NCBI GenBank assembly: GCA_013076295.1
Contig: RQOL01000861.1
Location: 1,674,001-1,738,000 of the forward strand
From: Sanderia malayensis
Lineage: Eukaryota; Cnidaria; Scyphozoa; Semaeostomeae; Pelagiidae
Length of the DNA: 64,000 nucleotides
Direction of reading: 5' to 3'
Below the pieces are notes generated by a model, which saw only the letters and a list, made by a program, of their open reading frames with translations, was not told where the DNA came from and did no database searches. Positions within the stretch are counted from its first letter, which is position 1. Each line of letters starts with the position of its first letter. This document shows positions 39,982 through 51,400 of this stretch, in pieces. The translations under genes were made by a program, and so were the position numbers.

Positions 39982-41277
39982 ATGAATATGAAGAAAAGGG
40001 TGCTTCGTTTCATGGTATATCTATCACTGACTGTCTTCTTATTACAGATGATTTTTCTCATCAGGACGGTTATGAAGTCCAGAACACTCCAACCAGATAG
40101 TTTTTTTCCTGATTCTGCCAGTGAAACTAGCAGTGGGAATTTGCAGATCTACGTGCGAACGACATCGAAACGGGATCTTATTGATGGCTTGGAAAATTGG
40201 CTTCTTAGAAGCATGAAATTATTCTTTATGAAGAAATATCTCAACCTAGTTATCGCACTGGATAATGAGAAACCTTCGGATCATGTCTATGGTGATAAAT
40301 TCCCGCAACTTCATCCGGAATTCAATGTGAGGGTCTGCTATATGCAGCCATACAAACACAACGTAGACCATGGCTGGCCTAAAGCTAGAATGTATCTTGA
40401 TATGATGTATGCTGATTTGTGTGCGAGTAAAGAATATGTTGGACTGGTAGATTCTGATGCTGTTTTCGTGACCGCCGTCACTGATGATTTGTTGTTTGAC
40501 AAATCAGGTAGGCCGGTCGTAATTGGTAAAATCGGTGCTCCGGACTTTCCGTGTTGGGTGAAAAGTGGAGCGCACATCCTCGGAGTCAAGCAAGTAATGC
40601 AATGCATGTCGTATTTTCCTCTCGTCTTCAAAGCATCTCACATTGCGGAGATGAGGCGATACGTCGAAACACTTCACGGCAAGCCATTTAACCAGGTATT
40701 CAAGGAAGCACCGTCAATGGTGAACGATAAACATTGTCCCACAGTGTTCTATTGCCACTTTAGTGTCATGTGCAACTACATGTGGTATCACCACAGAAAC
40801 GACTATGCCTGGCACTTGCAATTTGTACCCGATGGAAATTGGGATGGAAGCAATGGTATTACGGCCATGGTTCCACGCAGCTATTTCCACAATGAAGTGA
40901 AGAGCAGTGAAAAGACTCCTATACCAAGATCGTCGATTCATGCGAGATTCATGTTTCATGAAGGTGTTTTTTACGCCGCCAGAGCACCAAAACCGACTGC
41001 AATTAATGATTTGCTTCGCGAAGGGCTTTGCCGTTCATTTGGGTACGAAATTTGTCCCCAGAATTGTCTCGATTTCAAGCAGAACTCTTTGCAAGAGAGT
41101 CTTTTTAAGTTCGAGCATCATAACTGGTTGTGGGATAAAAGATGTGCTTCGACTCAGAAAGATCATTATAAAATTGTGCATGAGATTGTGAGAAATGAAC
41201 CTACAAGGTTTTTCATCAATTTATCAAACAAACAAAAAGTTTGTTCTATTCTTCAGGATCTCTTACTCGAAAAGTGA
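39982..41277 (+). CDS. Type II membrane glycosyltransferase-like protein (GT-A type, DxD), intronless
   Basis: A 431-residue single-exon frame. A short basic N-terminus (MNMKKRVLRF) is followed by one membrane anchor (about residues 9-29), giving a type II Golgi topology. The rest is a soluble domain. EYVGLVDSDAVFV has the DxD-like motif D157-S-D159 after a hydrophobic strand, as in GT-A glycosyltransferases that bind metal and nucleotide sugar. Several Cys and Trp/His-rich segments follow (FPCWVKSGAHILG, YMWYHHRNDYAW, HNWLWDKRC). I cannot name the family. Its neighbours, a LicD-type transferase upstream and a LicD exon relic downstream, suggest a small glycan-modification cluster. AATAAA is at 41309, 32 bp after the stop. 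Donor and acceptor are unknown. Confidence 0.78.
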   Translation: MNMKKRVLRFMVYLSLTVFLLQMIFLIRTVMKSRTLQPDSFFPDSASETSSGNLQIYVRTTSKRDLIDGLENWLLRSMKLFFMKKYLNLVIALDNEKPSDHVYGDKFPQLHPEFNVRVCYMQPYKHNVDHGWPKARMYLDMMYADLCASKEYVGLVDSDAVFVTAVTDDLLFDKSGRPVVIGKIGAPDFPCWVKSGAHILGVKQVMQCMSYFPLVFKASHIAEMRRYVETLHGKPFNQVFKEAPSMVNDKHCPTVFYCHFSVMCNYMWYHHRNDYAWHLQFVPDGNWDGSNGITAMVPRSYFHNEVKSSEKTPIPRSSIHARFMFHEGVFYAARAPKPTAINDLLREGLCRSFGYEICPQNCLDFKQNSLQESLFKFEHHNWLWDKRCASTQKDHYKIVHEIVRNEPTRFFINLSNKQKVCSILQDLLLEK

Positions 41278-42479
41278 TCTCTACTTTCCACCTAATCAGT
41301 CAGTCGACAATAAAGCTATGCTAATATGATCGTATTGAAATATTATTTGAATTTCTAATGAAATGTAACACTCACTTATCGTGAATAGTCTTTACCATGC
41401 TTATGTTTAAGTAATTGGTGGGAGGGACACCATTATGCTCGAACGCCATGCTGGACTGAAAATTGACCACGCGCTGTACTCATGCTTCGTCTTTCTCTTT
41501 TGTGGAGCCTAGTTTCCATATAGTCGCAGGTTATTTTAAGTCGCGCATTTTTAACACAAAAATCAATTGGAGAAAGCCCAACACAGCATAAAGAAATGCA
41601 AAATTGAGACGAAATATTTTACAAAAAAGGGAATTTTTATTGTCTAAACGGGAAGTATGTTGTTTTTGTATGTTGTATGTTGTATGTTGTATGTTGTATG
41701 TTGTATGTTGTATGTTGTATGTTGTATGTTGTATGTTGTGTTTTATTGTATGTTGTTAGGTTTTGTATAAACCAGTTCGAGCATTTTGCTAAATATGTTT
41801 CCAGACCAAATTTCTTATTGATAAATTTTTCTTTTCTGCTATGAATAATCACAAGTTTTTTTTTTAAATTGAGGTGACAAGACTTGTCAATTGATAAGAG
41901 ACTATTTTGTTTGAAGACTAGTCAATATTTTGCAAGGAAGTCCTACAACATTAAACGGTGTCTCTTCGTTAATTATGCATGTCTTACTTTGTTAGAATTT
42001 ATAATATGGTCAAAAGAGGGCTTCATTTTCAAAATATCTCAATCAATATAGGAAATTTTAATAACAATCCCAATCTTTAACTGCTTCCTTCGCAGCTCTT
42101 TGTCAGAGAACAATAGCTGGAGAACAATCGCCTTGCTCTATCCGACGTCACAGTGAACCAAATTATGGACATTTTATTTTTCCCAAACATTGCTGTAAGC
42201 CCTATATTCGGCAGAAAGCAATGGAAATGGCCTATCATTGTGCAGAAACATGGACTTTTAGCCACTGGAAAGATTCCAAAAAGGATTCAAAACAGATTCA
42301 TAATAGTGCTTCTCCGATCTTTTTCTGTCAATTTCCGCAAAAAATAGACATTTTTGTAACTTTTGGCTGCATAAGTCTTTTAATGAAAAGTGTCATTGGA
42401 AGACCAATTTGCCCACGCATGCAGCTTTAACCACTTTTCCATTGCATCAAATAAGAATTTATTTCTTTACCTTTTGTAT
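41278..42479. other. Spacer after glycosyltransferase gene, includes a microsatellite
   Basis: It contains the polyA signal AATAAA (41309) and a (GTTGTAT)n microsatellite of about 11-12 copies at 41664-41746. The rest is AT-rich without recognisable genes. Minus-strand frames over the microsatellite are artefacts. Confidence 0.6.
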
Positions 42480-42882
42480 TGTATTTGGAGCAGTTCGTAA
42501 CAAAAAACCATTACCTTAGGACAAATAGAAGAACTTTATACTGTTCATATGAAGGATGTGGTAAATGGCTTCAAGAAAAACATTAAAATCAGCTACAAAT
42601 ATGCAATGGAAGTCTGGCAAATTGAGGAAGGGAATTTCAAGGGACGATTTGATGACTTTTAAAGATTACGATGGAACTATGAAAAGAGTTGGAATAGAGT
42701 CGTATGTGTTTTTTGCTGATTATCAACATTATCATAATTTTACAACAAGGCTTCTGAAGAAACCACTGCCAACCTTGGAGTTTTGTGGAGTGAGCTTCTC
42801 AGTGCCAAGAAATGGACTTGAAATACAAAAATATCATTATCCAGACGATTGGTGGCAGGAAAAAAAGCCAAAAGGCTGTTAA
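42480..42882 (+). pseudogene. Decayed duplicate of LicD-type gene exon 2
   Basis: From 'tatttggagcagttcgtaac' onward this matches exon 2 of the LicD-type gene, with high identity in its 3' 240 bp. The catalytic signature is broken: the codons after PLP read tag (stop) and about 50 bp that should encode the acidic cluster are missing or rearranged. A 105-codon frame (42565-42882) keeps the C-terminal half and even the same last residues and stop. No counterpart of exon 1 was found. It is best read as a partial tandem duplicate that is not a functional enzyme. Confidence 0.82.
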
Positions 42883-45432
42883 AGTTTTTTATACTTGACC
42901 TACCTACTATTTTTGCCATTCTATGGAGTCGAAACTGTATTTTGCATGGAAGTTTTGAGTCTACTGTTATGTAGATTGCGAATTAGCTTTTCTATCCCCT
43001 CTTACGGTACCTACTGTACGAAAAATACACACTTTTATAAAAGTTCTTTGATTTTTCAGAGCCTATTTTTAGCTATTTTTAAAATCCAATTGTTTTTCGG
43101 CAATTTTCAGACTCAGTTATTCCAATAAACATTTTTCTTATGCCACGAGGAAAAGTGTGTACTCTATCAACTAAAAACACAATTGAGACGTTTAAAGGAG
43201 AGTCTCTGGAGAATGAGCTCGATCAAAAACATATAAACATATCCTCTTGTGTGTGATCTTAAAACTGGTTGGCATTGTCTCCACGTTTTCTATTTTTAAA
43301 GTTTCTCACTCACAACCTCTTCCATTTTTTATATTAGCAGGTATTACTTGGTCCTCTATTGGTAAGGAAGCGATAACTGACAGAGTTGTGGGCGTGGCAC
43401 CCTTGTTTTCTACCCACTTGACTCGACATCTTTGCTAAGAGTAATATTGTAATTTCCTTAGGCCCGTTTTACATTATGCTAACAGAAAAGAAGTAAATGC
43501 AACATGACATTGTGGCCGTTTCGACACTGCGTCTAGACTATATAAATACCAGCACAATTTCGATACAGAATGGGCTGAATTCAGAACTTTTGCCGAGTTC
43601 TTCAGAATTGAATATCTCATGACATTTCCTTATTATACACGTTATACACACACCCGCTTAAACGATGTCTTATATTCCAATTGATTCATATGACAATTTC
43701 AATCTGTATTCGATTCATATTGTGAAAGTGTAAACACAGCTTAAGAATCCCCAAGCTATTCCAAACAAGGTAATTATTATGTACAATCTAACACGGTGTC
43801 CGCATTTCTCTAAAGGAGCCACTTTGCCCTCACAATGGGACAAGGCAAACATGCTAGTCAAACTGTCTGGACTAAGCCTCATACAATATCAATTATCAAT
43901 GTGATCATATTAGCTCGGATGTTCTTGCGTGACTAATTACGTTCAGCTGAATTCTTTGCTGGATCTGCTTATAATAATGCCAACTCAACCAAATATATTT
44001 TAGGATAATTACGATTTGTCTCGTAAATAACAAAGCTATGCTATTCGCTCTTTATCGGCTTTGCTCTATTAATGATAGCTTTTTGTCTTTAACTGAATTG
44101 AGTGGGAAGATGTGTGCCTATGGCCACGACCTGTTCTGTTAGATATATTTTTTGAGAATGCACAGAGCATTTAATATTATTATATTAGCAACGTTTTTAC
44201 GTACAAATTTCGCTCATATTTCCATCTATATACCGTTAACAATATACAATAAAGAGTTATGAAAGTATAAACAAAAAATTGCCTTTGTATCAAAATTTGA
44301 TTAAACCGTGAGTTAATTACACCATTTAGCAGCTCAAGAGACCAGATGTCAAAATGGTTAAGTACTGTGAATTTCTTTGTAAGGTTTTTTAACAACATAT
44401 TTCACCGCGAATAAACTTTTCTTTTGACACCTCAACCAGGCTCTAAAATAGAAAGACTTTTAACAAGTTTTGACAATTTGCATATTATTTGCCAATTTGC
44501 ATATTATTTTGCATGTTATTTTAGTCCAGTCGAGGGCATTTGGCAAAAGCGAAATTGTTGCAGAACTCACTCATTTATTTCACCTATTTTTTACGTTGCT
44601 CAAAAGAAAACATGCATGTCTGACAGTTGGGTTCTCATTCTTGCAAAGAAAAGTCTTTTTTGGATTTGCAATATCAATACGCACACATTAAGGACACGAG
44701 CAAAGAACCAATGTTTGTTTAGTTGTGGTTTTACTTCTGAACGCTTAAACTCATATACGTCATGGCTTTTAAAAACAAAGCTGTTTTAACATGAGATTGT
44801 CTTTTTATATTCTTTTATCCCTGACATTATTCAAAAGGTTCTCTGATCCTTCCGTGCGGGTCAATTGTGTCTCCTATTGTTCGCTATTTCATGCCTGATT
44901 GAAACTATAGTTGTACCTGTGGCATAAGGATGTCCCCATTCATTTCCCGACTGCAGTTGGACACATAACAAGAGAGAAGTGATAGCTGGTTTACCTGACA
45001 CACACACAACACGTAGTATAATCATATCAGTGAATGTGTATTGCACGTAATAGTTGAATTCGTGTTGGTTTGGTTGAACACACTCTCTGTGAAAACACCG
45101 CTATTCAGCAGCTTTGCCGAGCTGCTACAAAAACAACTTTTGAGAATAAGTAAAAATAAAAGATTATGGTTGATTGGGTGTTCTCAGTGGGACTCGACTT
45201 GAAATTTTCTGCTGCGTGAAGATTCAGTAGCTCAACACCAAGATAGAGACGAACTTTAACGTATTATTTTTACGCTGTTGGTTTAGCCCATGCCTACGAC
45301 GCCGCTGTTGTCCAATAATTCATCGATTGTTTTGCGAATATATTGTATTTTGATTTGTTAAACTCGACAAGGAATCTTTCGCTTATTTGCTGTCGCTTAA
45401 GGTAAACATACGAAGGGAATAATTGGATCACA
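42883..45432. other. Gene-poor stretch upstream of the potassium channel gene
   Basis: About 2.5 kb of AT-rich DNA with only short, non-conserved open frames on both strands. A small direct repeat (ttgcatattattt) occurs at about 44477-44515. The promoter of the channel gene is expected in its right part but I cannot point to a specific element. Confidence 0.5.
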
Positions 45433-48400
45433 ATGCCCATTGGAGCTAGGGGCCGATACGCTCCACAAAACACCTTTCTGGAAACACTTGCAAAGAAATT
45501 CGACGGGACAAGTAAGTAAACCCTTAAAATACACATTCTATCCTTCAAAATAATACTTCATCCAGCAATGTTTTTATCACGCGTGGCTTGAAACATGCCT
45601 CGAGCTTGGGTTGACTCATCCTTGTAAACATTTGTATTTTCGATAATATATTTTTAATATTTAACTATGAATGCACAAGGGATATTCATCGGAAATCGAT
45701 TATTCCTGCTTGATCCTATTTGCCTCAACTTACGATATTATTGCGACAAATAATATCATCCCAAACGAAGGAATATTTCGAAGTTCGCGATGCATATTTT
45801 GATAAAAACGTTGCTCGTCAACCATGCGTTTACTTCGATATCGTTCGCAATCAAATTATGTCTTTTGTATAGGTTCTCTATTAGCCGTAAATTCAAAATT
45901 TTCTATGAGGAATATAATGGTAGTTAAAGCTAGTGAATGGGTTTGCACTGCTGCAAATTGCCGATATTTTTCACCACATGGCAGAGTACTTGTTATTCTT
46001 TCAACAAGAATAAATATTTGAATGTCATTTTCATCTTACGACGGAAAATAATGATTTTAAGACAGGTTGCTCATTTCATTTGCAATTTCTTATCCTGCTT
46101 CTTGTAAATATTTGCACATTATAGAATGGTAAATTGGTAAGCAATTTTCCACCAATTTCAACAAGTACAGCATTATTATTTCGTGGAAAATTATCTCTAA
46201 TGAAGTTTTATTTAGTGAAACATTATCGGCCATGCAAATTCCCTCCGACATCTGAACGTTATATCATGACCAAGAAGATAATTGTAGATTTTTATTTTTA
46301 TTTCGGAAAAACTCAGTTGAGTTTTATTTTGTTTTCTCAGACCAAATATTTGATCAAGCTCAATCGTTTTGTCAATTCAAACAATGTCGATCGAATATTT
46401 GCTCTAAAACTGTTTCGACTTATCACGACTTGTCCATTGGTGGCTGGAAAATCAGTCCTGCTAAATTAACCCTAAGCGTGATATTCTGACAACATGCGAT
46501 GTTGTCTAAATTTTTCTCATAAAAATGCTAAAGACCAATTACCCACATATTTACTCATTTCGCTATTTCAATTGAAGACTTAATAAAAGCCTTATTAATG
46601 ATAGAATTCTGTTGCAAACTTTACCTGTCGTGAACATATGGCTCAGATCTACTTTAGATTATGAAAATGTGTCTTTACTCTTGTCTTCGCGGGCATTTCT
46701 GCCTGTATACCTCGTCTATAACTTGTAGCCGCAGCTAAAGTTCGATATTGATGATATTTCCACTTTCATAGTGTGCATTTTTATTCACGTTTAAATTGCC
46801 AGTTGACTTTAGCGACAACAAATCGAATATAGTTTTACACTCTCTATAATTATTATCTTCTTGTTGTTTACACTTCGATACTGTGAAAACAGCAATGCTG
46901 TTTATATATCGAAAGTTGAAAGGAATTTCTTTCACAATTCACCTCAGGCTAATTATTATTATTTTGAAACATTTATGGGAACATTGTTCGGTCATCTTAT
47001 CTTCATTTCCCGTTAATTTTTTTGGAACTTTGGAACTTGCACAAAACCCATGTCGAATTTAACCCATTTCAACAAACAAGCGAACTAACTAACAAATAAG
47101 CCAACTAACTAACAACCAAACTAACTTAGTAGGCTTCGTTGTTCTTGGTTTGTTTACAGGCAGTTGGTTTTGTGAAAAGAACAATAGCTTCCACTGCTTT
47201 GGATTAGAAATAAAAAATTGCCAAGCATATGGCCATGTATAGGTAATTGAGAAATTGAATGAACCGTAATCTTAATATCTGCATGTCTGCAAACAACATT
47301 GAAGTAATTAAACACCCATTAATTCACTGTTTTTCTTGCTTCCGATATCCAAGAAGCTAACATGCATCTTCACCTGCTTCGATGGGGTGATCGTTCAGCT
47401 TTGGGTGTGAAGGACATCTGGTCGCTTAGTATTTCTAAATTATGCACTCTATGTTTGCTGTCTTTAAGTTAAGCCTGCATTCTGCCAAGATGACTTTTGG
47501 AAAATCAATTTGAATATTGACTTCTCTTCTTTCTGGAGCTAAGTGTTCTGCCGTGAAGTTCTTCTTTGCCGCCCTATAACTGTGTCCAGGAAGTCAACTG
47601 CTTTACTTGTCGCAAGTATTTTTGTTTGACCTCAAGTTTGCCAAATAACACAGAAGATTTTCATGAAATTTTAAGTGTTCTTCATCGTAATCCCATTCCA
47701 TGCTGGGACAAAAGAGGCAGCAAATCTTTCAAAGTTGCTCCGTTTAATACTTAAAATGTCGTTCGCGGGTGTCATCAAAGAGGCACATTTGCGCAAATCG
47801 AAAATACAGCCAAATCTGCATAGTTCGAACTCGTGTAATTCGAACCCTATCTAATTCGAACGAAATTCTCTGTCCCTTCAAGGATCACTTTGAACCAATT
47901 CTTATAAAAGAAACCTCTATAATTCGAACTTTTTGTAATTGGAACATTTTCACGCTTCCCCAGGGTGTTCGCATTAGACAGAGTTGACTATATGTTTGAA
48001 TAAATCATTATATTGTATAACGATGAAAGTGTTTGCAGGGGCATTAGAAGCATGGGGGCAGTGGGGGCAAGTACCCCTCGAATTGCGTCCAGCGAGCACC
48101 TATGGGTGCTTTGTAATATAATAATGCATAGAGCATGTCATGTGAATGTATAGGCCACGGAAATATGTTGTCTGATGTGGTGTGTAAAACAAACATTCAA
48201 ACAAACAGTACAGTTGCTAGTCCCAATCAGGTGAGAGCAATGCTTTGGAGCGGATACGTTATGATGGGAGCATGTGGTCGATACATATGGTGCATTATCA
48301 TAGATCCTTAGAAAGGCACGCCACGGTGCCGTGATAACAGCGAAATCCCGATTTAAACGAACAGTTATTGATGAAATGACATTACATATATTGCATTGTT

Positions 48401-51400
48401 CTTTAAAACCAAAGAGGAAATTGTAGACTGTTTCTAATAGTCTAGACTGTCTCGAGAAACAGATGTTGGGTTCGTTATATAAAGACAGCTCGTTGTTAGA
48501 GGGGCGGGGGCTACTTGTTATGTTTGAAAGATGTTTTGATGTTAAAAAGGACTTGTTTACAAAAAAATTGAGCCAGAATGGCCAAAAATTTGCAAACATT
48601 TTACCACTAGGTTTAAGAAAAATTGAAAAACAGTTTCAAATCTTAAAGAATGGTCCTTTGACGTTATAAGTTGTGCATGTCATGGTCTCAGTAAGCATCT
48701 CGAATTTCGTTTATTTTCGTTTGGAGAAGATTGTAGTTTTTAGTTTTGATCTTCATGAGTTGTTTTCGTGACAATCTTGGGTCTATATCCACCCAATGAT
48801 ACTCAACTTGAAATCAATAAAGTAATTTTAGAACATGAAGCTAAGAAGCCAATCGAGGAACTGTTAGTGGGTTAGGGTTAGGGTTAGGGTTAGGGTTAGG
48901 GTTAGGGTTAGGGTTAGGGATAGGGTTAGGGTTAGGGTTAGGGTTAGGGTTAGGGTTAGGGTTAGGGTTAGGGTTAGGGTCAGGGTCAGGGTTAGGGTTG
49001 TACAACAGAGCAGATCAGTACAACACAAGTACTGATCCATCCAAGTTTTTTATAAAGAAAGAGTGTAACACCATTGAGGATTTGCATTGCAGATTTGCAG
49101 TCACCTGCATTCAATGCTTTCTTGCAAATACTGCTTGCTCATACCAGCGGTTAGTCATACTGCAAATAAGACAAAAACTATGTGGAAAGTTCCTGTCTGC
49201 CTGCATCGAATCTTTGCAGGTCACGTTGTATTCAGATTCCTTGCTGTTACGATTGTGATTACAATGGACTTCAAATAGTTTTGAACTGTGCAATTGAAGC
49301 TACCAAGGCCGAAACACAAGAACGGTTATGTCTCAAACAGTGCACGCTTTAATTAAGAAATCGTCAAAGGAACGTTGCTTATAATATTATCAAAGAATTG
49401 AATAACTTCATTCACGATGGTGTAATTATTAACGAGTTTTTTTACAACAAGATGTGGTATAATTTTGTTTCATTACAAGGCATTCGTATGCAAATATCTC
49501 ATTGAAATAGCACCTGTGTTTTTGACACGGCTATCTACATTCAACTGGTGCCGACCCGTATTATTGCAAAAGGCTTTCACTTAGACGTGCAACACGTGCC
49601 TTTTAATCAGCTTGCTTTGACAGTTAAAATACAAACAGTTGCCGATTATTAAGCTCGTTTTATCAGTTGTTGCTTGTTGATGAAGATTGGCGTAATTAGT
49701 GTGGTAAATCCGCAATTTAATGACGGATTATGTGGTGGTATAGCTGGGGATTGTTCACGACACCATATTCAGCATCCCCCTCATGCAACAGGGCCAGAAA
49801 ACTTGGCACTGGAAGTTTCTTAATTTGGCATTACAGTTTTGGCGTTCTAGTGCCAAACGTTTCTTAATCGAGTTCTTATTTTGGGATCTAAAAGGAATAT
49901 GAAGCAAATAAAAGCAATAAAAATGGATTTTAAAAATATTTTAGTGCATGAAGAATGGTCTTCATTGTCCTGTTTGTTGATTTTCAGATCATGTTTTCGT
50001 CAATAATTGTCAATAATTTTTCGACCAACTCTGCATGAAAATCTCACAACATTGCCTTCAAACGGTGCCTGGTGTTTGAAATATTGCTTACAATATTATT
50101 CAACGATGTTTTCCCAGCATCGAACAGATGTTTATTTTGAAGGGAGAACTGTTTTCATGTTCAAATTCAACTATGCTGTGTATGCAGTGAAAGAAGTTAT
50201 ATAACTGGGCATCTCACTCTGTGCAGTGTACCTTTATGCCAATAGGAATCACCATGGTCCCATTTGTAATGAACTAATGACTCCTGTTACAAATGCTACC
50301 CACTTTAAACATGCATTATTATTATTATTATCTCTGAGTTTTCTTTGCTTCATTTGTTTTCTTCGTCATTAGCGCCGGCTTCAATCCCTGTTCTAGGCCT
50401 CTAATGGGCAGTCATTTTCTATTTAATTGACAATACTTTTCGAACAATATGGGCGGATCCTAGCAGAGCGATCTTTTACAGTTCGATGACGTTGATATTG
50501 CCAGGAATTTTGCTGATATGTTATTATTTCTATTATTACTATTATTACTATTATTATTATGTTTGTATGCATTTTTGCAGAAAACAGTGTAAGAAACAAC
50601 CGTTTATTGTTTGATGGCAATTGCCCGTAAAGTCGAAAATGTCACCAATGCATTTGTATACAATTCCTCCTCTTTTCCAGTCGATTACAACTGCTCTCAT
50701 GCATGGTCAGATAATTGGCACTGCTTGCTAGTTGCCTGGCGAATACCGTGTCCGTGTCCCCTGGCTAAGTGGGAATACTCACCAACATGAGCCACTGGAT
50801 TAGCTTAGCAGCTATTTGAAAACTTTTGAGTCGACTTGAAGTTAAAGGGCAGATGGTTTTGAAATTATTTTTAGCATTCTGTTCTCTAATTCACTCGCCA
50901 ATATTCATTTGTAAATGTGGAAATTATAAACTGCAATTATCTCGTGAGATTCCGCCCTCTGCACAATAACTCCTATAGAAATACTTGTTGTTGCTTCAGC
51001 AAGATAATACAGATTTGGACAGCACGATATTCCACCGGAGGCAGGTGCGCGATTGATTATAGCAGAGGAATTATAGCACAGGATACGCGCGATGGAGGCG
51101 GCTTCATGAAGTTGTTGTCATAGATTAAGCATAGAGTGCAGTAGAATGCTGGTGCAGCAAAGAAATCCATTAGTAGTTATCTTGTTATCTGATAAAATCC
51201 ATTTAGAGATGCAAACACGTTTGAGTTGTCCGATTAGAGTGATTAGGCAGGTTACCTTTATGCACGCATACGAAATTAAAATTACCGGGATTACGCCTTG
51301 CTCTGCATAAAGCTGTATGGTATTATTGCGTAAGCTAATACCTGTTGAGGCAATTCAATGTTTAAAAGACTCGCATTTTCGAAACAACAGAATTCCATTT

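Noticed and set aside
48138..48599. 153-codon minus-strand open frame in channel intron 1
   Set aside because: No start context, domain, splice support or similarity; composition is irregular. Could be a transcribed noncoding region but cannot be supported.
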